Of a stretch of 64,000 bases of DNA, positions 18,385 to 27,290 are shown in pieces; position 1 is the stretch's first letter, and each line of letters begins with the position of its first letter. The notes under the pieces are model-generated. The model was not told the origin of the DNA, searched no databases, and saw only the letters and a list, made by a program, of their open reading frames with translations. A program made the position numbers and the translations under genes. Where the stretch lies: positions 3,694,501 through 3,758,500 of the forward strand of contig NZ_ARWE01000001.1 of NCBI RefSeq assembly GCF_000384395.1. Reading direction: 5' to 3'. Origin of the DNA: Geopsychrobacter electrodiphilus DSM 16401. Lineage in GTDB: Bacteria; Desulfobacterota; Desulfuromonadia; Desulfuromonadales; Geopsychrobacteraceae.

Positions 18385-20652
18385 ATGAACGAACAAGTCG
18401 TCATTTATCTCAAAAGCGGGCAGAGCGTCAACGGTCAGCTCGCACGCACGTTTAAACCGAACGATATCGATATCGAGATACTGACCGCGAGCGATCAAGG
18501 GCGGGAGTTGTTCTCCCTTGAAGAGGTCTGTGTGGTCGCTTTTGCCAAGGCGCCAAGCTGGCTCAGGTTTGACGCGCCGGATGGAAACGAACAGATTCAG
18601 ACCACCGCCGGAAAGACTTTTCATGCCGAGGTCTTTTCCGCAGATCATTGCCGGCTCGGTTTCTTCGGCCTGTTGTTGGACAAGACTGCGCCCTGCCGGA
18701 CAGTATTCTTTACCTTCAGCGGCGTTCGGTCTCGTAATCAGGAGCGCCACGTCGGGCAGATCCTGATAGACGATCAACTCGTCTCGCAAAAACAGATGTC
18801 CGAAGTCCTCGACAGCCAGGAACGGCTACGCAAGCGGCGTCTCGGCGAGGTGATCGCCGAGACGGCCGAGGTTCCCATGGATACGATCGAAAAGACTCTA
18901 AAAAGTACCGGGCCCGTCCCCGCAACCTCAAGCCATATCCGGGTTGGTGACATTTTGGTCGAGTCGGGGCTGGTGACGCGCGAACAAGTGGAGAAGGCCT
19001 TTGCCAGCCAGGAGAAGGGGAAGAAACTCAAGGTCGGCGAACTTCTGGTCAGTCGCGGACTGATCACCGAGAAGCAGTTGCTCAAGGCATTGGCTGACAA
19101 GTTCCGCCTCAGGTTCGTCGATCTCAGCACGCTCATCCCCTCTCCCGAGGCCCTTGACGCAATCTCAGAGGGGCTTGTCGGACGGTTGCAGATCTTTCCG
19201 TTAGAGTTGAATGATCGCACTCTGGTCGTCGCCACCTCCGCCCCTACCGACCCGACAGTCAGAGATGCTCTCGGTTTCAGTACCGGGTATGCTATCGAAC
19301 TGGTGGTGGCAACCGAGAAACAGATCGTCCGCGCGATAGAAACCTATTACCGCAGTCAGGATGTCATCAGCAGCCTGCTCAACGATATGGATGAGGAAGC
19401 ACAGTCGATCACGGTACAGGAGCGCGCGGACGATGAGGCGTTGAGCAGCGAGACCGATTCGACGGTGATCGCCGTGGTGAATCGCCTGCTGGTCGATGCT
19501 TATAAACGGGGAGCCTCCGATATTCACTTCGAACCGGACGGCAATAAAAATCCGATCCTGGTCCGCTATCGCATCGACGGCGAATGTGAGATCGCCCACC
19601 GCATCGCCAGTACCTACAAAGGCGCGATTGTGGCGCGATTGAAGATTATCTCGGGTCTCGACATCACCGAACGACGGCGTCCGCAGAGCGGCAAGATTCT
19701 TCTTCATTTCCAGCAGCGTAAGCTCGAATACCGGGTTGAGGTCACGCCGACGGTCGGCGGGCTGGAGGACGTGGTGCTGCGGCTTTTGAGCGCATCCAAG
19801 CCTCTGCCTCTCGCCGAGATGGGCTTCATGCCCTACAATCTGGAGCGGTTCCGTGCTCTGCTCGAAAAGCCCTACGGCATGATTCTGTGCGTCGGGCCTA
19901 CCGGGTCCGGTAAGACCACGACCCTGCATTCGGCCCTCAGTCAGATCAACACCCCGAAACGCAAGATCTGGACGGTCGAGGATCCGGTCGAGATCACCCA
20001 GGCCGGGCTGCGTCAGGTTCAAGTGAACCGCAAGGTCGGGTTCAGCTTCGCCGAAGCGCTACGTTCTTTTCTGCGCGCTGATCCCGATGTGATCATGATC
20101 GGCGAGATGCGTGATGTAGAAACCGCCAAGATCGCCATCGAAGCCTCGCTCACCGGCCATCTGGTCTTCAGTACACTCCACACCAACAGTGCTCCCGAGA
20201 CCGTCGTCCGCCTGGTCGAAATGGGTCTCGATCCATTTAACTTCGCTGATGCGCTGCTCGGTATCACCGCTCAGCGCCTGGCGCGCCGACTGTGCGCTTC
20301 ATGCAAGGAGCCGCTTCAGCCCACGCGCGAGGTCTACGACGAACTGCTGGTCATGTTCGAACGCGAAGCCGACCGACTGCCGGAATCGCTACCGGCGTAC
20401 GCTGACACGCGCTTTATGGCGGCCAAGGGGTGTGATCGCTGCAACGGCAGCGGCTACCGTGGGCGCATCGCCCTGCATGAACTGCTGCTCAGCTCCTCCG
20501 GGATCAAGCGCGCGATCCGCAATGGCCTCAGTGTTGAAGAGGTCAGACAGATCGCTCTCGAGGAGGGGATGTGGACACTGCGCATGGACGGAATCATGAA
20601 GATATTCTCCGGGGAGACAGATCTGGAGCAGGTCAACAAGGTGTGTATCTAG
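18385..20652 (+). CDS. GspE/PilB-type secretion or pilus ATPase with extra N-terminal domains
   Basis: 755 residues from the ATG at 18385 (MNEQVVIYLK). Two ATGs upstream in the frame lack better translation signals. The first 110 residues look like a small beta-rich domain, followed by two GspE-N/MshEN-like helical repeats (VGQILIDDQLVSQKQ; VGDILVESGLVTREQ; VGELLVSRGLITEKQ). The ATPase core carries Walker A GPTGSGKTTT (residues 504-513), an Asp box, Walker B MIGEMRD and a His box, and a tetracysteine zinc site (CASC..., CDRCNG). Family members power type IV pilus extension or type II secretion in the cytoplasm. No gspF/pilC or pilin gene is adjacent, so this is an orphan ATPase. MshEN domains bind c-di-GMP in some homologues, which would fit the c-di-GMP genes elsewhere in this window. 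Confidence 0.9.
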   Translation: MNEQVVIYLKSGQSVNGQLARTFKPNDIDIEILTASDQGRELFSLEEVCVVAFAKAPSWLRFDAPDGNEQIQTTAGKTFHAEVFSADHCRLGFFGLLLDKTAPCRTVFFTFSGVRSRNQERHVGQILIDDQLVSQKQMSEVLDSQERLRKRRLGEVIAETAEVPMDTIEKTLKSTGPVPATSSHIRVGDILVESGLVTREQVEKAFASQEKGKKLKVGELLVSRGLITEKQLLKALADKFRLRFVDLSTLIPSPEALDAISEGLVGRLQIFPLELNDRTLVVATSAPTDPTVRDALGFSTGYAIELVVATEKQIVRAIETYYRSQDVISSLLNDMDEEAQSITVQERADDEALSSETDSTVIAVVNRLLVDAYKRGASDIHFEPDGNKNPILVRYRIDGECEIAHRIASTYKGAIVARLKIISGLDITERRRPQSGKILLHFQQRKLEYRVEVTPTVGGLEDVVLRLLSASKPLPLAEMGFMPYNLERFRALLEKPYGMILCVGPTGSGKTTTLHSALSQINTPKRKIWTVEDPVEITQAGLRQVQVNRKVGFSFAEALRSFLRADPDVIMIGEMRDVETAKIAIEASLTGHLVFSTLHTNSAPETVVRLVEMGLDPFNFADALLGITAQRLARRLCASCKEPLQPTREVYDELLVMFEREADRLPESLPAYADTRFMAAKGCDRCNGSGYRGRIALHELLLSSSGIKRAIRNGLSVEEVRQIALEEGMWTLRMDGIMKIFSGETDLEQVNKVCI

Positions 20653-20739
20653 CGGGACTGGTCCGGGGGGGGGCAAAGCTCTTCCGACATGAGCAGCGGG
20701 GTCAGGCTTTCGCGGTCGCAAACTTCAACTATGTCATTC

Positions 20740-20846
20740 GTAACAACGGTCAATCGTCAGCTCTTAAAAAGGGCCGTTCCAGGACAAAAGGGGTCAAGTC
20801 TCCTTTTGACACATTTATCGTCGGTTTGCTACACTCCCCCGTGTGA
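20740..20846 (+). repeat. REP-type leader of a decayed RAYT gene
   Basis: AAAAGGGGTCAAGTCTCCTT followed by TTGACAC matches the phrase usually found just upstream of REP-associated tyrosine transposase genes. It precedes the transposase relic beginning at 20847. Confidence 0.5.
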
Positions 20847-21081
20847 ATCGCGGGCGGCCGGCGTGGGGAAGAGATCTTTTCTGCGTCTGATGACTTTCTG
20901 ATGTTCATCAAGCTGCTCCAGGAAAGCGCCGAACAGTGGCAGGTAAAAATCTGCGCCTACGGTCTTTTATCAAACCATTACCATCTTCTTATCCAGACAC
21001 CCTTGGGCAATTGTAATGCTTAATGCGTCACCTCAACGGCCTATACACCCAGCGTTACAATCAAATAAGGACGGACTGTCG
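20847..21081 (+). pseudogene. REP-associated tyrosine transposase (RAYT, IS200-like) relic
   Basis: A start-less frame reads RGEEIFSASDDFLMFIKLLQ, then CAYGLLSNHYHLLIQTP, including the HUH-type NHYHLL motif of Y1 transposases. It is broken by a stop at 21021, and a second frame continues MRHLNGLYTQRYNQ, the usual next segment of this family. The N-terminus and the catalytic Tyr region are missing. It is a fossil, flanked by REP-like sequence. Confidence 0.85.
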
Positions 21082-21260
21082 ATCAGCACCCGCTTTGGTA
21101 TGGAGGCTATAGCTCCGCAAGCAGCGCAATAGAGCTAATCAATTAAAAGCGGGCAACATGCTCAGAACTTCAGCAACGGATTAATATAATGAAACGACAG
21201 CTCGCAGCAGATACGTGTCGAGCGGAGATTTGACACCTCGTTTACGAATTGGAATTGACC

Positions 21261-22391
21261 ATGACCAGTCAGTCGGATCTTATCGAGAGTGTCTATCGGA
21301 CCGCCAGCGACCCGAATAGTTGGGAGACACTCCTTCGTGACCTGGTAAAAGCGACAGATTCCAGGTCGGCCCGGCTTCTAATCATGAACACCGGGGCCAA
21401 CCACGTCTTATCCAGCCTCAAGATCAACATTGATGATCACGCCCATGGTCAATATACAGATTACTTCGTCAATAAATGCCCTTGGCGGCCGGAGTTGTTG
21501 CGTATGGCACCGGGCAGACTTTATTCCACTTATCTCCATTTTTCCTGCCGGCAAAGAGAATTCTATCAAACCGAATTTTTCAACGACTGGGCCCGCAAAC
21601 TCGATATTCACCATGGGCTCTGTGGCACCGTCTATCGTGATTCCCGACAAACCGTTCAGCTGTTGATCCAACGTACTCGGGACCAGGGACATTACACCGA
21701 GGCCGATACTGGCTTTGTCAATTCGCTGGTCCCTCACATGCAGCATGCTTTGCTCGTAGCGGAACAACTGGCTCAGTCTTATGCCATGGCGCAGGCTACA
21801 GCCATAGCGACGGAGAACGAGGCCCTGCCGTTTATCCTATTGGATGAAAATTTGCGCCTTGCATACTGTAGCCAAGGAGGAAAACTCTACCTCAGAGAGA
21901 AAGCTCTGTTGCAGATGAAAGATGGCAGGCTTTTCCTCAACGATGTATTAAAGAACCACCGCTTACAGCAGTTGCTCAGGCAATGCCTTGATGCAGCGCG
22001 GGCCGTCGATTTTCAGCCCCGCGGCGGAAGCATGCGTTTGCCACGGGCAGACCGGGCAGATGTGCAGTTGCTAGTTAAACCGTTGCACGCGGGACTTCGT
22101 CCCCTGGTTGGCAGGTCAAATTCATTTGTCGTCATCTATTGCTATGCACCGGATGCTCAGATCAGGCTCGATCCGGAGCTGTTGCGCGAGCTCTATAACC
22201 TCTCTGCTGCCGAAGCGCGGGTGGCTGTCGCCATGGTCGAAGCTCCGGGTTCGGACGAGGTCGCAAGACGCTGCGGCATTAGCCTGCATACCGTGCGCTC
22301 GCATATTAAATCGATTTTCAGTAAAACCCAGGCCAAAAACCGGGCTGAACTAATGAAAATTCTCCTGACCAGCCCGGCGCGAAAACTTTAG
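21261..22391 (+). CDS. LuxR-type HTH transcriptional regulator
   Basis: 376 residues from the ATG at 21261; a TTG four codons earlier is an alternative. The C-terminal 60 residues (LSAAEARVAVAMVEAPGSDEVARRCGISLHTVRSHIKSIFSKTQAKNRAELMKIL) form a GerE/LuxR helix-turn-helix. The N-terminal 300 residues resemble the PAS/GAF-like sensor part of the CsgD-independent LuxR regulators that often sit beside alpha/beta-hydrolase genes. Such a hydrolase gene follows, but it is decayed, so this regulator may have lost its target. The N-terminal ligand is unknown. Confidence 0.85.
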   Translation: MTSQSDLIESVYRTASDPNSWETLLRDLVKATDSRSARLLIMNTGANHVLSSLKINIDDHAHGQYTDYFVNKCPWRPELLRMAPGRLYSTYLHFSCRQREFYQTEFFNDWARKLDIHHGLCGTVYRDSRQTVQLLIQRTRDQGHYTEADTGFVNSLVPHMQHALLVAEQLAQSYAMAQATAIATENEALPFILLDENLRLAYCSQGGKLYLREKALLQMKDGRLFLNDVLKNHRLQQLLRQCLDAARAVDFQPRGGSMRLPRADRADVQLLVKPLHAGLRPLVGRSNSFVVIYCYAPDAQIRLDPELLRELYNLSAAEARVAVAMVEAPGSDEVARRCGISLHTVRSHIKSIFSKTQAKNRAELMKILLTSPARKL

Positions 22392-22524
22392 CTGGATATT
22401 GAACAAGTCCGTTCAGGGCGTTCTCAACTACGCCAATCCCTGCCACGGGCCGTTTTTAACTGCTTTTTCGTGCACTCCACAGCGGTATCGCGGCCCCTGG
22501 GCTCAAACTATTAAGGACACTGGT

Positions 22525-22907
22525 ATGACGAAGACTTTGAATGCAGTCACGGTCCGCACTGTCTCTGCTCACGACGGTCTGGACATGGTTTGCGATTGTG
22601 GCGGGGAAGGAGAGTTGCTGATTTTGTTTCTACATGGCTGGACCTGCCGCCGCACTTACTGGCGGCCCCGTCCTGGGCGCTGCCTTTGTGGCGGGATCTG
22701 CTGGCCTGGAGTCCCAACGCTGCCTTTGAGGAGTTGAATATCCCGATCTACGCGATCAATGGAGCCCTGATCCCGGAATCGGCTCGCGATCGCTGTGCCG
22801 GATTCGTCACCGAAACTCTCATGCCGGGCGCCGGCCATTTCCTGCAGATGGAAAACCCAACAGCCTTCAATCAGGCCCTGGAGAGGATTCTCGACCGGCT
22901 TAGCTGA
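22525..22907 (+). pseudogene. Alpha/beta-hydrolase gene with internal deletion and frameshift
   Basis: The frame starting at 22525 (MTKTLNAV...ELLILFLHGWTCRRTYW) is the N-terminus of an alpha/beta-hydrolase, with the HGW oxyanion motif. In the next frame the C-terminus follows at once (LPLWRDLLAWSPNAAFEELNIPIYAINGALIP...MPGAGHFLQMENPTAFNQAL), with the catalytic-His motif GAGHFLQME. The nucleophile elbow GxSxG and about 130 central residues are missing, and the two parts are out of frame. The gene cannot encode an active hydrolase. Confidence 0.85.
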
Positions 22908-23066
22908 CCGTTATCCTAATCAAGGCTGCAAATAACCGAAGTGATTTTAAACGCACTCATGCCCGTCCCTCCTGGGAAACCTCTGCACTTTCAGTAATTC
23001 TGACGTCACTATGGACGAAAAAGTATGAGGTGTGGGCTTTAGCGCGAGGCTGAAGTGTGATGAAAC

Positions 23067-23109
23067 AAAAAGGGCAGGCGATCGGACACAAAGACCGCCT
23101 GCCCTTTTT
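23067..23109. terminator. Bidirectional intrinsic terminator
   Basis: AAAAAGGGCAGGCG pairs with CGCCTGCCCTTTTT, giving 13-14 bp with T-runs on both strands. It lies between the hydrolase relic (plus strand) and the PKD lipoprotein gene (minus strand). Confidence 0.9.
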
Positions 23110-23157
23110 GTTGTAAGGGTTGGCTGACAACCCGGATGCCGAGAAAACTCCCGTCGG

Positions 23158-24792
23158 TTATTTCCTCGTGCTGGTGTTAATGCCGCCGGTGTACCAGGTG
23201 GCCACCGCGCGCGAGGCGCTGGCTACTGCCACCTGGGGAGAGGCATACTCGCTGACCCCGTTGGCCAGGTTCTGGGGTGGCTGCCAGGTGCTGTCGGTGG
23301 AGTTCTTCACGCTGGCACGCAGGTCTAAGTTGGTACCGTTGTACTGTAGCCACACCGCGGCGGCATTGCCATCCCCATCCATGGCGACGTAGGGAGCCTG
23401 GGTGTTTCCGGCGTCGGTTTCGACCAGGGTCACGCCCTCCCAGAGGCCGGTTGCACTATCGTAACGATTGGCCGCGACATTGTCCTCCCCCTGGACAGTG
23501 TCGAACTGATCCCAGACCGCCAGGACATTCCCCGCCGCGTCGGTGGCGAGTTGAAGGGAATTCGACGAATCCGCGCCGGAGATCTTTGCTCCAGGCCCCC
23601 AGCTTCCGGCCGCCTCATCGTAGCGGATGGTCCAGATGCTGATATGGGGATTGTCGCCGGGGGCCTCGTCCCGCACCAGCCATGCGACCATGATATCGCC
23701 TGCCGGGTCCATAACCAGCTGCGGAATTATGGAATTCGTACTCGGGTCAGTCGGGTCGATGGTCGTCACCGCCCCCCAGCTGTCGCCGGTGAAGTCGTAA
23801 GTCGTGCTCCTGATCCGGTTGCTGAGACTGGCGGCGGCATATTGGTTCCAGACGACGGTCGCCTGACCGGCGTCGTCCACGCCGACCTGCCCCCAGACGG
23901 CGTCGCCCTCATCGCTTTCGACCTTCAGGGCGGTTCCCCAACCCGAACCGGGGGTGTAGGTGTTGGCCCAGAGGTTGTAGACGGAGGTATCGGTCTGCTG
24001 CCATACGGCGACGATCTGCCCGCTGGCGTTGATGGAGACCTGCGGATGGAAGCAGTAATAACCCCCGCTCATGGTGGGAGAGCTGATCTGCTGCGCTGTC
24101 CCCCACCCCGACCCGGCAGTGTAAATGTTGGTCCAGACGAAGGACCCGGACGACCCGATCTCCACCCAGACCGCCACCGCATCACCGGCGGCGTTCATGG
24201 CCACCTGAGGCAAATCGGGATCGAGGCCCATATCATAGACCGTTTCCCTATTACTCCAGGTATCCGATGTCAGGTTATAATGGCTGGCATAAATGGCTCC
24301 AGATCCCGCCCCGTCGCTATAGCGCCAGACGGAAATGGCGTCACCTGAAGCATTCATTGCCAGGTCGGCCCCAAAGCTTCCAGAGAGAGAGTCGAGGCTC
24401 TGCGGCGTATGCCAAGTCGCGTTGGTGGTGACTGTCAGACTGTCCGGCACACTGTCGGTGGTGCCATTATTAACTATCAGTTGAATGACAAAATCCCCCG
24501 CTACGTCCGGGGTGAAACTGGGAGTCGAGGTGGTTGGAGCAGTCAGCGCGGTCAGCGCGCTCCCCGTGGGGACGGAGCTAAAGCTCCAGTCATAGGTTAG
24601 CTGGGCGTTGCCGACATCGTTGCTGGTGCTGCCATCAAGCGTCACCAGACTGCCGGTGGTGACAACCTGGTCAGCACCGGCGATGGCTGTCGGGACATTG
24701 TTGGCCGGCGGGGCGGAGTTGTCACTGTTGCTGCCGCATCCGGCTAATAAAAGCACAGAGAGTAACAAACTGACGATAAGCAGTGCTCGCAT
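23158..24792 (-). CDS. PKD-domain lipoprotein with beta-propeller-like repeats
   Basis: 544 residues from the ATG at 24792, chosen for its AGGAGG 7 bases upstream; an upstream extension lacks such a site. A signal peptide ends with lipobox LLAGC. A PKD/Ig-like domain follows (PTAIAGADQVVTTGSLVTLDGSTS...YDWSF...DVAGDFVIQLIVNNG). The rest is a series of about 45-50-residue blades with A(M/V)NA(A/S)GDA(V/I)(A/S)VW and W....VYDMG-type ends, similar to BNR/Kelch-like propellers. Probably an exposed outer-membrane lipoprotein that binds a polymer or partner; no enzymatic motif is visible. The terminator at 23067 ends this unit. Confidence 0.85.
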   Translation of the reverse strand: MRALLIVSLLLSVLLLAGCGSNSDNSAPPANNVPTAIAGADQVVTTGSLVTLDGSTSNDVGNAQLTYDWSFSSVPTGSALTALTAPTTSTPSFTPDVAGDFVIQLIVNNGTTDSVPDSLTVTTNATWHTPQSLDSLSGSFGADLAMNASGDAISVWRYSDGAGSGAIYASHYNLTSDTWSNRETVYDMGLDPDLPQVAMNAAGDAVAVWVEIGSSGSFVWTNIYTAGSGWGTAQQISSPTMSGGYYCFHPQVSINASGQIVAVWQQTDTSVYNLWANTYTPGSGWGTALKVESDEGDAVWGQVGVDDAGQATVVWNQYAAASLSNRIRSTTYDFTGDSWGAVTTIDPTDPSTNSIIPQLVMDPAGDIMVAWLVRDEAPGDNPHISIWTIRYDEAAGSWGPGAKISGADSSNSLQLATDAAGNVLAVWDQFDTVQGEDNVAANRYDSATGLWEGVTLVETDAGNTQAPYVAMDGDGNAAAVWLQYNGTNLDLRASVKNSTDSTWQPPQNLANGVSEYASPQVAVASASRAVATWYTGGINTSTRK

Positions 24793-25103
24793 GGTTTTCC
24801 TCCTGAAGATACGAAAATCGAGTGATGAATGGCAAGAAAACACGGAAAAGAGACGATGGCTCTGCCTCTGCGTTCAAATGCCAATAACGAGATTTCTTGT
24901 AATTAAGGATGAGTTCTTACCGCCTACCTTTATTTTTTTCGGAAGGCGCGACCATTTAACCACGGCCTCTACCCGATAAGCCCTGCGAACGAACCGACCT
25001 ACCTTCATGACTTTCTACAGCGAATTCGGGCATAATATCGGAAGAAAGGGTGGAAATCATCGCCCAATTGGGTGAATTTAAGGTGCAAACAGGCGGTCGA
25101 TGA
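24793..25103. other. Intergenic stretch upstream of the PKD lipoprotein gene
   Basis: No supported ORF. It presumably holds the promoter of the leftward lipoprotein gene; no clear element was identified. Confidence 0.4.
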
Positions 25104-25229
25104 GGGGAAGATACCTTGTCATCCTCCGGTGGCTTTCTGAGGTTTATCAAGCGGCTCAAGGAAAGAGGCCTGAAAGGAATTTTGATGAAATTAAGGTCTA
25201 AGGGCTTGCCAGGGTGCAAACCTGAATAA
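25104..25229 (+). pseudogene. Probable second RAYT transposase relic
   Basis: A short frame reads GEDTLSSSGGFLRFIKRLKE, which lines up with RGEEIFSASDDFLMFIKLLQ of the transposase relic at 20847. Nothing recognisable follows before a stop at 25227, so only about 20 residues of homology remain. The assignment is tentative. Confidence 0.4.
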
Positions 25230-25412
25230 TGTTATGCCAAAGGTTCCCGAGGCACCTCCCCTTATCGATATCCAGATTTACTAAACCACTACACCGCCAG
25301 ATGAAGTCCGGGCCTGCGATTCGGCTTGAACCATTTCGGCTTTGCCTGTTAACCTGCAGAGGATGGTCTGAGGAGTAGATTTCACCATTGAACTAATAAA
25401 AAGGAAAAGATT

Positions 25413-25679
25413 ATGGCTGTAGGATGGGCACGTGACGGAGCAGTGCAGGAGCAGATCGACGCCAGTGTGGCGGATGCGGTGGACCGGGCGAGGAACAACA
25501 TGCCGAAAGGGGAGAGCCACTCCCACTGTCTGGAGTGTGAAGGAGAGATCCCCCTGGCTCGCCGCAAAGCCGTACCCGGCGTCAGCCTGTGCATTGAATG
25601 CCAGTCTGAGCTGGAAACAAAGCAGGGCCCTGTCGCCGGTTATAACCGCCGTGGAAGCAAGGACAGCCAGTTGAAATAG
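25413..25679 (+). CDS. DksA/TraR-type C4 zinc-finger protein
   Basis: 88 residues; ATG with AAAAAGGA upstream. The zinc finger CxxC...CxxC is seen in HCLECEGEIPLARRKAVPGVSLCIECQ, the hallmark of the DksA/TraR/YbiI family. The protein is short, like YbiI and TraR, and lacks the long coiled coil of DksA. TraR-like proteins bind the RNA polymerase secondary channel and alter transcription; that role is inferred. Monocistronic. Confidence 0.88.
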   Translation: MAVGWARDGAVQEQIDASVADAVDRARNNMPKGESHSHCLECEGEIPLARRKAVPGVSLCIECQSELETKQGPVAGYNRRGSKDSQLK

Positions 25680-25838
25680 CGCCGCGCCGCTGAGATTGTA
25701 AAGACAGCTGTTCCCCTTCGAAAAAAATTCATTAGTTCCGCTCACCCTCCCCCCCTCGCCTAGAGCTTCCCCATCACCAGCGACACATAACGAGAAAAAC
25801 CAGGGAACTGTGCTTACTTTGTGCCGAAAACAATACTT

Positions 25839-25861
25839 GCCCCGCCGATGTCTGGCGGGGC
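25839..25861 (-). terminator. Hairpin ending the RND efflux operon
   Basis: A perfect 8-bp GC stem (GCCCCGCC / GGCGGGGC) with a 7-base loop lies 31 bases after the last gene of the operon. The minus-strand 3' flank (AAGTATTGTTTT) is moderately T-rich. Confidence 0.7.
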
Positions 25862-25891
25862 CATAGTTATTCCCGAGGCAGTCTTTTGGGG

Positions 25892-27289
25892 TCAGCTGCC
25901 GCCACCCAGGGCCTTATACAAGGTCACCAGGTTATCAAACTTCACCAGCTTCGTGCCGATCAGCTGCTGCCGGGCGCCAAACAGGGAGCGCTGGGCGTCA
26001 AGCACGTTGAGGTAGCTGTCGACCCCCTTGTCATAACGGGCTTGGGACAGGCGATAGCTCTCGGCGTCGGCAGCAGTCAGGGCCTGCTGCGCCGCCATCT
26101 GTTCATCGATGGTCCCGCGTCGGGCAAGGGCATCGGCCACCTCCCCAAAGGCGATTTGGATCGCCTTCTCGTAGCGGGCCACGGCGATTTTTTGGTCGAC
26201 CTTGGCAACCTCGAGGCCGGCCCGGCTGCTGCCGGCGTCAAAGATCGGCACGGTCACCTGGGGAACGAAATTCCAGGTCAGCGAACCGCCGGAAAAGAGC
26301 CCTGAGAGCTCGCTACTGCCGATACCCAGGGCACCGGTCAGGGTGATGCGGGGAAAGAATGCGGCCCGGGCTGCACCGATGTTGGCGTTGGCGGCCTGCA
26401 ACTGGTGTTCAGCCTGAAGGATATCGGGACGCGCCAGCAGCACCGTCGAGGGGAGGCCGGGTGCGACCTCGGTGAGTGCGGTCAGATTCTGGTCCAGAGA
26501 GGTCGGCAGCAGCTCCGCCGGGACCGTCGTGCCGGCCGCCAGGGTCAGCGCATTTTTATCCTGGGCCACCAGCGTGGTATAGCGGGCGATGTCGACTCGA
26601 GCCGCTTCGACGCTTGTTTTTGCCTGCTGCAGGTCGAGAGCCGAGGCGACACCGGCGTCGTAACGACGCTCGACCAGCCCGTAGGCCGCCTGCTGGTTAG
26701 CCATGGTCTTCTGCGCCAGCTGCAGGCGCTCCTGGTCAGCGGCCAGGTTCAGATAGCTGCCGGCGACCTCGGCGATTAGACTGATCTGCACGCTGCGCTG
26801 CGCTTCGGCGGTGGCCAGGTATTGCTGCAGGGCCTGGTCCTTTAGGCTGCGCACCCGACCGAAGAGATCGAGCTCATAGGCGCTCAAGCCGAGGCCGACG
26901 TTGTACTGACGCGTAGTGCTCTGCCGGCCGGTCCCGGAGAGGTCCGCCGGCAGGTGGCGAGCGGTGCTGCTGCCGGTCCCGTCGAGTTGCGGGAAGAGGT
27001 CGGCGCGCTGGATACGGTAGGCGGCCCGGGCCCGTTCGATGTTAAGCAGCGCCAGGCGCAGATCACGGTTGTTCTTGAGCGCCAGGTCGATCACCTGGCG
27101 CAGCTGAGGAGCGAGAAAATACTCCTGCCAGGGAATGGCAGCCAAGGGCCTGGATCCTGCCGTCGCCGGAGCATCCCCGGGCCAGGCGGCCGCCACCGGG
27201 GCGGCCGGCCGGTGATAATCTGGCGTCAAGGTGCTGCAGCCAGCCAGGAGCAGGACCAGACCGAACAAAAAGAATCTCTTCGGTTGCAT
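25892..27289 (-). CDS. RND efflux outer-membrane lipoprotein (OprM/NodT family)
   Basis: 465 residues. Signal peptide with lipobox LLAGC (Cys18), then STLTPDYHRPA as in OprM-type factors. Two repeats of the OEP domain with long coiled-coil helices are visible (LRQVIDLALKNNRDLRLALLNIERARAAYRIQRADLFPQ; TVLLARPDILQAEHQLQAANANIGAARAAFFPRI). Family members form the trimeric outer-membrane channel of tripartite efflux pumps. It is the last gene of the operon and follows the permease with a 1-base gap, so translation is probably coupled. Confidence 0.93.
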   Translation of the reverse strand: MQPKRFFLFGLVLLLAGCSTLTPDYHRPAAPVAAAWPGDAPATAGSRPLAAIPWQEYFLAPQLRQVIDLALKNNRDLRLALLNIERARAAYRIQRADLFPQLDGTGSSTARHLPADLSGTGRQSTTRQYNVGLGLSAYELDLFGRVRSLKDQALQQYLATAEAQRSVQISLIAEVAGSYLNLAADQERLQLAQKTMANQQAAYGLVERRYDAGVASALDLQQAKTSVEAARVDIARYTTLVAQDKNALTLAAGTTVPAELLPTSLDQNLTALTEVAPGLPSTVLLARPDILQAEHQLQAANANIGAARAAFFPRITLTGALGIGSSELSGLFSGGSLTWNFVPQVTVPIFDAGSSRAGLEVAKVDQKIAVARYEKAIQIAFGEVADALARRGTIDEQMAAQQALTAADAESYRLSQARYDKGVDSYLNVLDAQRSLFGARQQLIGTKLVKFDNLVTLYKALGGGS

Positions 27290-27290
27290 A

